Positions 1-5,740 of a DNA stretch of 7,933 nt are shown in pieces. Under the pieces are notes generated by a model that worked only from the letters and a program-made list of their open reading frames with translations, did not search any database and had not been told where the DNA came from. Source of the DNA: Caldifarciminota bacterium (GTDB lineage Bacteria > Hydrothermota > UBA3072 > WFRC01); NCBI GenBank assembly GCA_015486685.1, contig WFRC01000198.1, positions 1 to 7,933 of the forward strand, in the 5' to 3' direction. Position numbers and translations under genes: made by a program. Each line of letters begins with the position of its first letter. Within the stretch, counting starts at the first letter, position 1.

Positions 1-440
1 CGGAGAATGTTTCCAGAGACATCGTACTTCACTGTGAGATAATCATAACTTGAACCAATGTAGGAATATCCTGTAACATAGACATTTCCACTTCCATCAA
101 CCGCTATTCCATAAGATTTATCAGTACTGCCGTTATCCAGTGTGTCTTTCCAGACAATATTGCCCATAGAGTCATACTTTATTGTAAGATAATCATAAGT
201 TGAATCAATATAGGAAACGCCTGTAACATATACATTCCCATTATTATCAACCGCTATCCCCCGAGCATAATCATCATTGCCGTTATCTATTGTTGCTGTC
301 CAGAGAATATTCCCCAGAGAATCATACTTTACTGTAAGATAGTTAGTGGTTGAATCAAAGGAAATCCCTGTAACATAAACATTACCACTTGTATCAATTG
401 CTATGCCCTGAGCATAATCATCACCACCATTATCCAGTGT
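1..440 (-). repeat. Tandem ~150-bp coding repeats (propeller blades)
   Basis: Three in-frame units lie at about 440-294 (49 codons), 293-144 (50 codons) and 143-1 (incomplete). They share the encoded blocks DNG, GIA(V/I)D, GNVYVTG and YLT(V/I)KYD. DNA similarity between units is high, suggesting recent duplication or gene conversion and making the locus prone to copy-number change and misassembly. Confidence 0.8.
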
Positions 441-533
441 ATCTGCCCGCTCAATCACATACTGCTGTGCATTCAAAGTTAGAACACCAATTAAAACCAA
501 TGATACTGATAAAACTGCAAATAAGTGTTTCAT
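1..533 (-). CDS. Secreted SBBP-type beta-propeller repeat protein, 3' part outside window
   Basis: Reading the minus strand from ATG at 531-533 gives 177 codons with no stop before the left edge, so only the N-terminal part is present. Residues 1-22 form a signal peptide (Lys at 3, hydrophobic 5-20, likely cleavage after Ala22 in LNA-QQ), so the protein is exported. From residue 32 there are ~50-residue repeats, each holding a DNG motif, a GIA(V/I)D..GNVYVTG strand pair, a YLT(V/I)KYD segment and GNI(L/V)W. This is the signature of SBBP beta-propeller repeats, which fold as blades of a surface or secreted propeller. Two complete units and most of a third are visible. An AAGGAGG site lies 4 bases upstream of the start. 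The ligand cannot be told; such proteins are usually structural or binding proteins. I am confident of the repeat family and not of any specific role. Confidence 0.85.
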   Translation of the reverse strand, partial: MKHLFAVLSVSLVLIGVLTLNAQQYVIERADTLDNGGDDYAQGIAIDTSGNVYVTGISFDSTTNYLTVKYDSLGNILWTATIDNGNDDYARGIAVDNNGNVYVTGVSYIDSTYDYLTIKYDSMGNIVWKDTLDNGSTDKSYGIAVDGSGNVYVTGYSYIGSSYDYLTVKYDVSGNIL

Positions 534-537
534 AAAA

Positions 538-544
538 CCTCCTT
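538..544 (-). promoter_or_regulatory. Ribosome binding site of the propeller gene
   Basis: The minus strand reads AAGGAGG, then TTTT, then ATG. The perfect Shine-Dalgarno match fixes the start at 533 and shows the gene is translated from its own site, although spacing is on the short side. Confidence 0.85.
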
Positions 545-560
545 GTTTAATAAGTTAGAA

Positions 561-628
561 CGCTTACCGCTATCCGCTTACCGCTTTCCGCCAAAAATAA
601 TGCGGAATGCGGAAGTGAGAATGCGGAA
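561..628. repeat. Inverted arrays of a 7-base repeat forming an imperfect palindrome
   Basis: Left arm (plus strand) 564-591 is four heptamers of type TTACCGC/TATCCGC/TTACCGC/TTTCCGC. Right arm 601-628 is four heptamers TGCGGAA, TGCGGAA, GTGAGAA, TGCGGAA. The arms are mutually inverted around CAAAAATAAT. The inner 581-591 and 602-612 pair in 10 of 11 positions, and over 28 positions about 19 pair. The structure lies in the predicted leader of the propeller gene. No T-run follows on either strand, so it is not a typical terminator. Confidence 0.75.
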
Positions 629-636
629 ACAATTCG

Positions 637-737
637 TTAAGCGTAAAGCGTAAGGCGTTAATTGTAATAACTACGCTTATTTTATCCAACACCCAATATC
701 TTCTATCTTCTCACGATTTACGCCTTACGCCTCACGG
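637..737 (-). repeat. Intergenic inverted-end element, copy 1
   Basis: On the minus strand the element begins CCGTGAGGCGTAAGGCG, contains TGTTGGATAAAATAAGCGT (plus-strand 673-691) and ends with TTACGCTTTACGC-type sequence. Its ends are imperfectly inverted: plus 640-658 and the complement of 714-732 agree at about 15 of 19 positions. It closely resembles the element at 1945-2042 in the same orientation, with one ~10-base insertion near the left end. It encodes nothing. It could be a MITE-like element or a structured leader RNA. Confidence 0.7.
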
Positions 738-777
738 GTTTTATCATTTTCTAACTCAATAAACTCAATAAACCCGT
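734..777. repeat. 8-bp inverted repeat with tandem 9-mer in the loop
   Basis: ACGGGTTT at 734-741 is exactly complementary to AAACCCGT at 770-777. The 28-base loop carries two tandem copies of AACTCAATA (753-761 and 762-770, the last base shared with the stem). It abuts the inverted-end element and may be part of the same leader structure. Function unknown. Confidence 0.55.
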
Positions 778-923
778 TTACCGTATTGATGATTGCGTTA
801 TTAAGTTTATGGGGAGTTGATGCTCTGATGTGAGTCGCCAAAATTTAGTGAATTTTCTGGATGGCTATTTTAATTCTGGCATAAACTTAATTATAACCAT
901 CTGATTGTCAATATCTTACGGTT

Positions 924-952
924 AATATAATTATTGATATAAAATTTGTCAA
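924..952 (-). promoter_or_regulatory. Sigma70-type promoter, probably for the propeller gene
   Basis: The minus strand reads TTGACA (947-952), a 17-base spacer, and TATATT (924-929). This is a near-consensus -35/-10 pair. Transcription would start near 917 and run toward 533, giving a leader of about 384 bases that includes the repeat element and the heptamer palindrome. It starts only about 45 bases past the stop of the upstream SDR gene, where no clear terminator is visible, so readthrough may also contribute. Confidence 0.6.
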
Positions 953-995
953 GTTTTTTTTGAAAAAATTTATTAGCTTAATTTTGTTTTTTATC

Positions 996-1898
996 TCAAA
1001 AATACGATGATGACCGTTTTCTTAACAGTTTTTCAGCCATTTCCTCAAAGTATTCTTTAAGGCTATGTTTACCCGATGGAGGAGCAATTACATCATTCTG
1101 TTGCGTTGCTAAAATAAACTCCATTAAATTTGATTTATGTTTATTAAATGGACGGAGCATTCTGATTATAATATTGACGAACCATATTGGTATTCTGGTA
1201 ATTTTTGGTGGAGATTCAATCACAGAAAAAGCAATTTTAGCAATTTCTTCCTCTGTATATGTTTTAGGACCTCCAACCAATATTTCATTCTTATTGTTTA
1301 TTGCTCCATCAACACAAACCCTTGCAAGGTCAGCCCCATGTATAGGATTTATTTTATTTTTACCATCTCCAAGCAGATATATTCTACCCGATATTGCCAT
1401 TTTTAAGAATTCACTTATATCTGAAAAATAACCTGTTGGACGAATCACTGTATATTTGAGCCCGGAGTTTTTTAATTCTTCAATAAAATTCTCACGACAC
1501 TTCACAATTTCAAGATGCTTAAAAAGATGAACATTAGAAATGGAAACAAAGATAAATTTCTCTACGGATTTTTGCAGGGCAATATCAAGAATATTTTTAT
1601 TCCCCTGATAATCGACATCTCTAAATGTGAGTTTATCCTTTTGGCGGGTAATGCCTACTGAGGAAAAAATTATATCAATTCTATCACAAAGTCCCTCCAA
1701 TGTTTCGGGTTTTGTAACATCCCCAACAAAAACTTCATCTACATAATCTTTTATGGCAGGTTCCATAAATGGCCCTTCCTTCTCAATCTTCCTGGGATTT
1801 CTTGCCAGTGCCCGAACCCAATAGCCCTGCTCTTTAAATTCTTTAACTACATATTTGCCAAGATACCCCGTAGAACCTGCAACCAATACTTTTTTCAT
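996..1898 (-). CDS. NmrA-like / atypical SDR NAD(P)-binding protein
   Basis: 300 residues. The N-terminus MKKVLVAGSTGYLGKYVV carries the Rossmann GxxGxxG motif (residues 8-14) of atypical short-chain dehydrogenases of the NmrA/SDR_a type. Arginines at 29 and 33 after the second strand suggest NADP(H). FVGDVTKPETL (57-67), SSVGITR (79-85) and VSISNVH (118-124) are the usual nucleotide-edge segments, and YTVIRPTGYF (149-158) is the family's fourth-strand signature. A canonical catalytic YxxxK is not evident; K133 and E136 sit where this subgroup has a modified site. Residues 237-252 (IPIWFVNIIIRMLRPF) are hydrophobic and may touch the membrane. The protein may be a reductase on an unknown substrate or a redox-sensing, non-catalytic relative. 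An AAGGAGG site precedes ATG at 1898. It stands alone, transcribed away from the redox operon. Confidence 0.85.
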   Translation of the reverse strand: MKKVLVAGSTGYLGKYVVKEFKEQGYWVRALARNPRKIEKEGPFMEPAIKDYVDEVFVGDVTKPETLEGLCDRIDIIFSSVGITRQKDKLTFRDVDYQGNKNILDIALQKSVEKFIFVSISNVHLFKHLEIVKCRENFIEELKNSGLKYTVIRPTGYFSDISEFLKMAISGRIYLLGDGKNKINPIHGADLARVCVDGAINNKNEILVGGPKTYTEEEIAKIAFSVIESPPKITRIPIWFVNIIIRMLRPFNKHKSNLMEFILATQQNDVIAPPSGKHSLKEYFEEMAEKLLRKRSSSYF

Positions 1899-1904
1899 AT
1901 TATA

Positions 1905-1911
1905 CCTCCTT
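1905..1911 (-). promoter_or_regulatory. Ribosome binding site of the SDR gene
   Basis: The minus strand reads AAGGAGG, 6 bases before ATG at 1898. It is a perfect Shine-Dalgarno match at good spacing and confirms the start. Confidence 0.85.
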
Positions 1912-1944
1912 ATTAAATTAAGTGAGAAGTGGGAAGTAAAAAAT

Positions 1945-2042
1945 CGTGATGCGTAAATCGTAATTCGTTAATCGTAAAAACAACGCTTATTTTATCCAAC
2001 ATCTAACATCCAATCTATCTTCTTGCGCTTTACGCCTCACGG
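1945..2042 (-). repeat. Intergenic inverted-end element, copy 2
   Basis: The minus strand runs from CCGTGAGGCGTAAAGCG through TGTTGGATAAAATAAGCGT (plus 1983-2001, a 19-base identity with copy 1) to GCATCACG. The ends 1945-1960 and 2026-2041 are inverted with 14 of 16 matches. Its orientation relative to the downstream gene is the same as in copy 1. It lies 34 bases beyond the ribosome binding site of the SDR gene. No coding capacity is credible. Confidence 0.75.
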
Positions 2043-2077
2043 TCTTCTCTCGTTTATTTCGTTCATTATTTACAATA

Positions 2078-2111
2078 AATATACAGCGAAGCGTAATATA
2101 CAACGAAGTGT
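2078..2111. repeat. 17-bp tandem repeat
   Basis: Two adjacent 17-base units, AATATACAGCGAAGCGT (2078-2094) and AATATACAACGAAGTGT (2095-2111), differ at two positions. They are followed by AATAACGCCGCAGGC. The motif resembles dispersed intergenic filler and encodes nothing recognisable. Confidence 0.65.
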
Positions 2112-2213
2112 AATAACGCCGCAGGCAAATAACTACTCTATTTCTCTTTCAACATTCAACTCATTTACTCACTCAACCCATTTGCAATTCACAATTCACA
2201 AGACTGACCCCAC

Positions 2214-2242
2214 AATATATAAATATTATTAGAAATAATCAA
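2214..2242 (-). promoter_or_regulatory. Possible sigma70-type promoter for the SDR gene
   Basis: The minus strand reads TTGATT (2237-2242), a 17-base spacer and TATATT (2214-2219). The predicted start near 2207 gives a leader of about 310 bases that carries copy 2 of the inverted-end element. The AT-rich setting raises the chance of a coincidental match. Confidence 0.45.
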
Positions 2243-2406
2243 GGTCTATTTGCAAATTTCCCATTTCCCTGATACCATAATGTCTTAGTCATTCATATCT
2301 TTTTTTTGGTGTCTGTCTATTCCTATGAAATCTTCATTTGATAGGGGATATATCAATTTGTGAACCTGTAAATATCTGACATCAATCCCCGAGTTTAAAA
2401 AATTTG
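2243..2406. other. Non-coding gap between divergent promoters
   Basis: No gene is supported here. The only structure noticed is a 6-bp inverted repeat, GGGGAT (2344-2349) with ATCCCC (2385-2390), 35 bases apart, just upstream of the predicted operon promoter. It could be an operator or chance. Confidence 0.4.
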
Positions 2407-2434
2407 TTGCGAACTATAAAATTTTTATTATACT
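2407..2434 (+). promoter_or_regulatory. Predicted promoter of the thiol-redox operon
   Basis: TTGCGA (2407-2412), a 16-base spacer and TATACT (2429-2434) form a plausible sigma70-type promoter. Transcription would begin near 2441, giving a leader of about 75 bases before the first gene. No obvious operator overlaps it. Confidence 0.5.
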
Positions 2435-2503
2435 AATGTGAAAGGACGGAACAAATTCTATCCCATATCACAAACAATAAAATATATAACAAACTAAAAC
2501 ATT

Positions 2504-2510
2504 AAGGAGG
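2504..2510 (+). promoter_or_regulatory. Ribosome binding site deciding the first operon start
   Basis: AAGGAGG lies 7 bases before ATG at 2518 but only 4 bases before a TTG at 2515. The spacing and the codon favour the ATG. Confidence 0.85.
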
Positions 2511-2517
2511 CTTATTG

Positions 2518-3168
2518 ATGGGGTTATTAAAAGAAGATGATAAAAAATATCTTTCGGAAGAATTTGAAAAACATATTGAGCAACCTGTAAATATTATTCA
2601 TTTTACAAGCAATTCTTCCGATTGTATGTATTGTCCGCAGACAAAAGAGATTTTAGAAGAGGTGGAGCAACTTCACCCGAAAATAACACTTACTGTTTAT
2701 GATGGCGATACAGATAAAGAAAATATGGAAAAGTATAAGGTTGCACTCATACCATCCATTATTATCCCGAGAAATGGCGGAATGGGTATGAGGTATTACG
2801 GTATACCGGGAGGTTATGAGTTTAGTTCCCTGATAGAGGATATTATAGATGTAGGTAAAGATATGGTTGACCTTTCTCCTGATACAATACAAAAACTTGC
2901 AACGATTAAAAAACCTTTTAATATAAAAGTTTTTATTACCTTAAGTTGCCCGTATTGTCCGCAAGCAGTCAGGATGGCACACAAATTTGCATTTGTCAAT
3001 TCCAATATTACAGGAGAAATGATTGAGGCAAATGAATATCCGCAACTTTCCCAGAAATATAGTGTTTCCGCTGTTCCAAGAATGGTAATGGATGATGATT
3101 ATTTCTTTGAAGGTGCCCTCCCGGAACCTCAATTCATTCAAGAGGTATTAAAAGGATATAAAGAGTAA
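2518..3168 (+). CDS. Protein disulfide oxidoreductase with two thioredoxin folds (PDO / archaeal-type glutaredoxin-like)
   Basis: 216 residues from ATG 2518. Two thioredoxin-fold units are joined head to tail. The first has a CMYC site at C36-C39 and a cis-Pro in LIPSI (P79). The second has CPYC at C144-C147 and a cis-Pro in AVPRM (P187). Two CxxC sites in a ~220-residue cytosolic protein match the PDO family (TIGR02187 type), which serves as a general dithiol/disulfide exchange protein and is reduced by thioredoxin reductase. There is no signal peptide, so it acts in the cytoplasm. It is the first gene of the operon and ends 5 bases before the thioredoxin-reductase-like gene, its likely reductant. 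The C-terminal CPYC is usually the more reactive site in this family. An alternative is a peroxiredoxin-linked reductase of AhpF N-terminal type, which has the same fold pair. Confidence 0.88.
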   Translation: MGLLKEDDKKYLSEEFEKHIEQPVNIIHFTSNSSDCMYCPQTKEILEEVEQLHPKITLTVYDGDTDKENMEKYKVALIPSIIIPRNGGMGMRYYGIPGGYEFSSLIEDIIDVGKDMVDLSPDTIQKLATIKKPFNIKVFITLSCPYCPQAVRMAHKFAFVNSNITGEMIEANEYPQLSQKYSVSAVPRMVMDDDYFFEGALPEPQFIQEVLKGYKE

Positions 3169-3173
3169 TAACG

Positions 3174-4130
3174 ATGGAATTTACATTGGGGTCAGAGAAA
3201 GAAGAGATTCAAGAAAGGGCATTTGATATAGGTATTATTGGCGCAGGACCAGCGGGGCTTACAGCAGGTATATATGCGGCACGGGCAAAATTAAAAACCA
3301 TTATTTTTGAAAAGGTTGTCGTAGGTGGTCTTGCAGCTGCAACAGATAAGATTGAAAATTATCCGGGTTTTAATAAAGGCATAAGCGGAGAAGAGCTAAC
3401 CTCTTTAATGGAAAAACAGGCTAAATATTTTGGCGTCAAAATTTTCAGTGAAGGTGTTCTGGATATAGATACACAACCAAATTCAAAGGTATTAAAAACA
3501 GATAGAGGTGATTTTACAGTCAAATCTGTTATTATTTCAAGCGGCACATCTCCAAAATCATTAAATGTCCCTGGAGAAAAGAAATTTAGAGGAAAGGGTA
3601 TATCATATTGTGCTACCTGTGATGCACCTTTCTTTCAAGATAAAAATATAGCAGTTATAGGATGTGGAAACTCGGGGATTCAAGAAGGATTGTATTTATT
3701 GAAATTTGTAAAAAAGATTACATTTATTGAATTTTTGCCATATATGACTGCCGAAAAGATATTGCAAGATAGAATTAGGTCCCATAAAAATGTAGAATTT
3801 TTGCTGAATTCACAATTGACTTCATTTGAAGGCGACAATAACCTGTCAGGGATAAAGGTAAAGGACAGAGAAACGGGTAAAGAAAAACTTATATCTGTTG
3901 ATGGCGCATTCGTATATGTAGGATTACTGCCAAACACAGATTTTTTGAGAGGCAAGGTTGAGCTGGATGATGCAGGTTTTGTAAAGACAAGCGGACTTCT
4001 TGAAACTTCTGTCAAAGGTATCTTCGCAGCAGGAGATGTGAGGACTACGCCCCTCCGTCAGGTTGCAACAGCGGTTGGAGATGGCGCACTTGCTGCTGAA
4101 ATGGCTGTGAAATACATAGAAGGGAGGTAA
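3174..4130 (+). CDS. trxB: Thioredoxin reductase (NAD(P)H- and FAD-dependent)
   Basis: 318 residues, the usual TrxB length. The FAD-binding GAGPAG is at 23-28 and the redox-active CATC at C146-C149 inside SYCATCDAPFF. The second dinucleotide motif GCGNSG is at 163-168 and the FAD-closing GIFAAGDVR at 282-290, followed by RQVATAVGDGA (295-305). The segment after the NAD(P)-domain second strand is FIEFLPYMTAEK (184-195). Most NADPH-specific enzymes have HRR(D/E)xxR here, so E186 and the missing arginines suggest NADH or another donor. The N-terminus is about 15 residues longer than usual, and no strong ribosome binding site precedes ATG 3174, so translation probably depends on the gene upstream. 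The enzyme should reduce the PDO next door, and perhaps the glutaredoxin downstream. Confidence 0.92.
   Translation: MEFTLGSEKEEIQERAFDIGIIGAGPAGLTAGIYAARAKLKTIIFEKVVVGGLAAATDKIENYPGFNKGISGEELTSLMEKQAKYFGVKIFSEGVLDIDTQPNSKVLKTDRGDFTVKSVIISSGTSPKSLNVPGEKKFRGKGISYCATCDAPFFQDKNIAVIGCGNSGIQEGLYLLKFVKKITFIEFLPYMTAEKILQDRIRSHKNVEFLLNSQLTSFEGDNNLSGIKVKDRETGKEKLISVDGAFVYVGLLPNTDFLRGKVELDDAGFVKTSGLLETSVKGIFAAGDVRTTPLRQVATAVGDGALAAEMAVKYIEGR
4122..4127 (+). promoter_or_regulatory. Ribosome binding site inside the trxB end, for the glutaredoxin gene
   Basis: GGGAGG overlaps the last codons of the upstream gene and lies 6 bases before ATG 4134, showing tight operon packing. Confidence 0.75.
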
Positions 4131-4133
4131 GAA

Positions 4134-4376
4134 ATGTCTTATAGAATTATAATTTTTACAACACCTTCTTGCCCATGGTGCAGGAAAACAAAGCAATATC
4201 TGAGGGATAGAGGATTTGGTTTTAAGGAAGTAAATATTTTACAACGCAGGTCTGCTATCAACGATATACAGAGAATGACAGGACAAACAGGCGTTCCTGT
4301 TGTTTTAATAAACAATCGTCCCATTGTTGGATTCAATAAAAATAAAATAGATAGATTATTAGGAATCAAGAGATGA
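4134..4376 (+). CDS. Small glutaredoxin-like redoxin (CPWC)
   Basis: 80 residues, a single compact glutaredoxin/NrdH-like fold. FTTPSCPWCRKTKQYL (8-23) holds the dithiol site C13-P-W-C16. TGVPVV (52-57) has the cis-Pro at P55, and the C-terminal IVGFNKNKIDRLL (64-76) is the usual VGF(D/N) segment of the YruB/NrdH-like subgroup. The protein is cytoplasmic. Classical glutathione-binding residues cannot be assigned with confidence, so the electron donor is open. NrdH-like members take electrons directly from thioredoxin reductase. Its stop overlaps the start of the CoA-disulfide-reductase-family gene (ATGA), so the two are probably made in equal amounts. Candidate roles are reduction of mixed disulfides, of ribonucleotide reductase, or of CoA-bound proteins. 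Confidence 0.88.
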   Translation: MSYRIIIFTTPSCPWCRKTKQYLRDRGFGFKEVNILQRRSAINDIQRMTGQTGVPVVLINNRPIVGFNKNKIDRLLGIKR

Positions 4377-5740
4377 AACTCCTTGTTATTGGAGGTGTGG
4401 CAGCAGGTATGAGTGCTGCCAGCAAGGCAAGAAGGGTGATGCCCGATATGGAGATAACTGTTTTTGAAAAAACAGGATATGTGTCCTATGGTTCTTGTGG
4501 ATTACCCTATTTTATTAGCGGACTTATCAAAGAGCCCGAAGATTTACTGGCGTATCCCATAGATTTTTTTAGAAAAAAAAGAGGGATTGATGTAAGAATT
4601 CACCACTTTGTGAAGAAGATTCTTCCTATGGAAAATAAAATTATTGTAGAAGATTTAGAGCAAAATAAGACAGAAGATTACAAATATGATAAACTTGTAA
4701 TATCAACAGGCGCTTATGCAAAGGTTCCAGATGATTTGACTAATAATAGAGATGGGATATTTACTTTAAGGACAGTTGAAGATGGCATAAATCTCCGTGC
4801 TTTTATTCGGAAAAATCATCCTCAAAAAGTTGTTATTATTGGTGCAGGGAACATAGGCATCGAAATGGTTGACATATTCCATTCATTAAGTATTAAAACT
4901 ACTGTGGTTGAAAAACTCCCTCAAATACTGCCAAATCTAGATAGTGATATGGCAGAATTGGTAGAGAAGCATCTTGAAAATTACGGAATAGAGATAATTA
5001 AATCCACAGGCGTAAAATCATTTACAGGAAATGGCAGGGTGTCTCGTGTTATTTTAGAAGATGGGAGGGAGATTAGTACAGATTTTGTCCTTGTTTCAAT
5101 AGGTGCTGCTCCGGGTTCATCACTCGCAAGAGATGCGGGAATAGAAACAGGCAAATTTAATGGGATAAAGGTAACAGAAAAAATGGAAACATCCGAAAAG
5201 GATATTTATGCGGCAGGTGATTGTATAGAGGTAAAAAACATTATAACAAATCAGGGTGTATATCTACCTCTCGGGACAACGGCAAATAAGACAGGAAAGA
5301 TTGCAGGAGAAAATGCAGCAGGAGGAAATGCTGTATTCTCAGGCATTGCAGGAACAAATATATTGAAAACAATTGATACAGAGGTTGCAAAAACAGGATT
5401 AAACCTGAAAGAGGCGTCAAGATTTGGATTTAATGCAGATTCTGTGATAATTAAGGGGTTAAATAGGGCACATTATTACCCGGGCCATAAACAACTTTGG
5501 TTGAAGATTATATTTGAAAAGAGAACAGGAAAATTATTAGGTGCTCAAATTGTCGGGGAAGGTGCATCTCAAAGAATTGATGTATTTACTGCTGCACTAT
5601 ATGCCAATTTCACTGTGAATGACTTATCCCAATTAGATATTTCTTATGCCCCTCCATTTGCCCCTGTCTGGGACCCACTACTGATTGGTGCAAACCAGGC
5701 AGTGAAAAAAAATTCTAATCAAAAAAAGGAGAAAAAATGA
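4373..5740 (+). CDS. CoA-disulfide reductase / NADH oxidase family flavoprotein
   Basis: 455 residues, the usual length for the CoADR/Nox/polysulfide-reductase group. The N-terminal FAD motif is IGGVAAGMSAA (6-16), and the single redox cysteine C42 sits in SYGSCGLPYF (38-47), the family hallmark. The NAD(P)H motif IIGAGNIG is at 155-162, followed by an acidic E180 that points to NADH. The FAD motif IYAAGDC is at 278-284. The C-terminal dimerisation domain contains HYYPGHKQLWLK (367-378) and YAPPFAPVWDP (425-434), which correspond to the tyrosines shown in staphylococcal CoADR to help act on CoA disulfide. Likely reactions are NAD(P)H-dependent reduction of CoA-S-S-CoA or CoA persulfide/polysulfide; oxygen reduction is an alternative for the family. 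It is coupled by 4-base overlaps to the genes on both sides. Confidence 0.88.
   Translation: MKLLVIGGVAAGMSAASKARRVMPDMEITVFEKTGYVSYGSCGLPYFISGLIKEPEDLLAYPIDFFRKKRGIDVRIHHFVKKILPMENKIIVEDLEQNKTEDYKYDKLVISTGAYAKVPDDLTNNRDGIFTLRTVEDGINLRAFIRKNHPQKVVIIGAGNIGIEMVDIFHSLSIKTTVVEKLPQILPNLDSDMAELVEKHLENYGIEIIKSTGVKSFTGNGRVSRVILEDGREISTDFVLVSIGAAPGSSLARDAGIETGKFNGIKVTEKMETSEKDIYAAGDCIEVKNIITNQGVYLPLGTTANKTGKIAGENAAGGNAVFSGIAGTNILKTIDTEVAKTGLNLKEASRFGFNADSVIIKGLNRAHYYPGHKQLWLKIIFEKRTGKLLGAQIVGEGASQRIDVFTAALYANFTVNDLSQLDISYAPPFAPVWDPLLIGANQAVKKNSNQKKEKK
5726..5731 (+). promoter_or_regulatory. Ribosome binding site of the lipoprotein thioredoxin
   Basis: AAGGAG, 5 bases before ATG 5737, inside the end of the preceding gene, whose TGA overlaps the ATG as ATGA. 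Confidence 0.75.

Noticed and set aside
561..628. CRISPR-like array
   Set aside because: Units are 7 bases with no spacers, and the two halves are inverted, unlike any CRISPR.
1137..1431. Plus-strand frames of 85-89 codons
   Set aside because: They lie antisense within the well-supported SDR gene and have no recognisable protein features.
2023..2232. 69-codon plus-strand open frame
   Set aside because: It begins inside the repeat element, has no ribosome binding site, its product is low-complexity (Ser/Thr/Ile/Tyr), and it overlaps tandem repeats and the predicted promoter.
2515..2517. TTG start for the first operon gene, adding one residue
   Set aside because: The adjacent ATG at 2518 has better spacing (7 bases) from AAGGAGG and is the stronger start codon.
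3680..4015. 111-codon minus-strand frame
   Set aside because: It lies antisense to the thioredoxin reductase, whose FAD and NAD(P) motifs cover this region.
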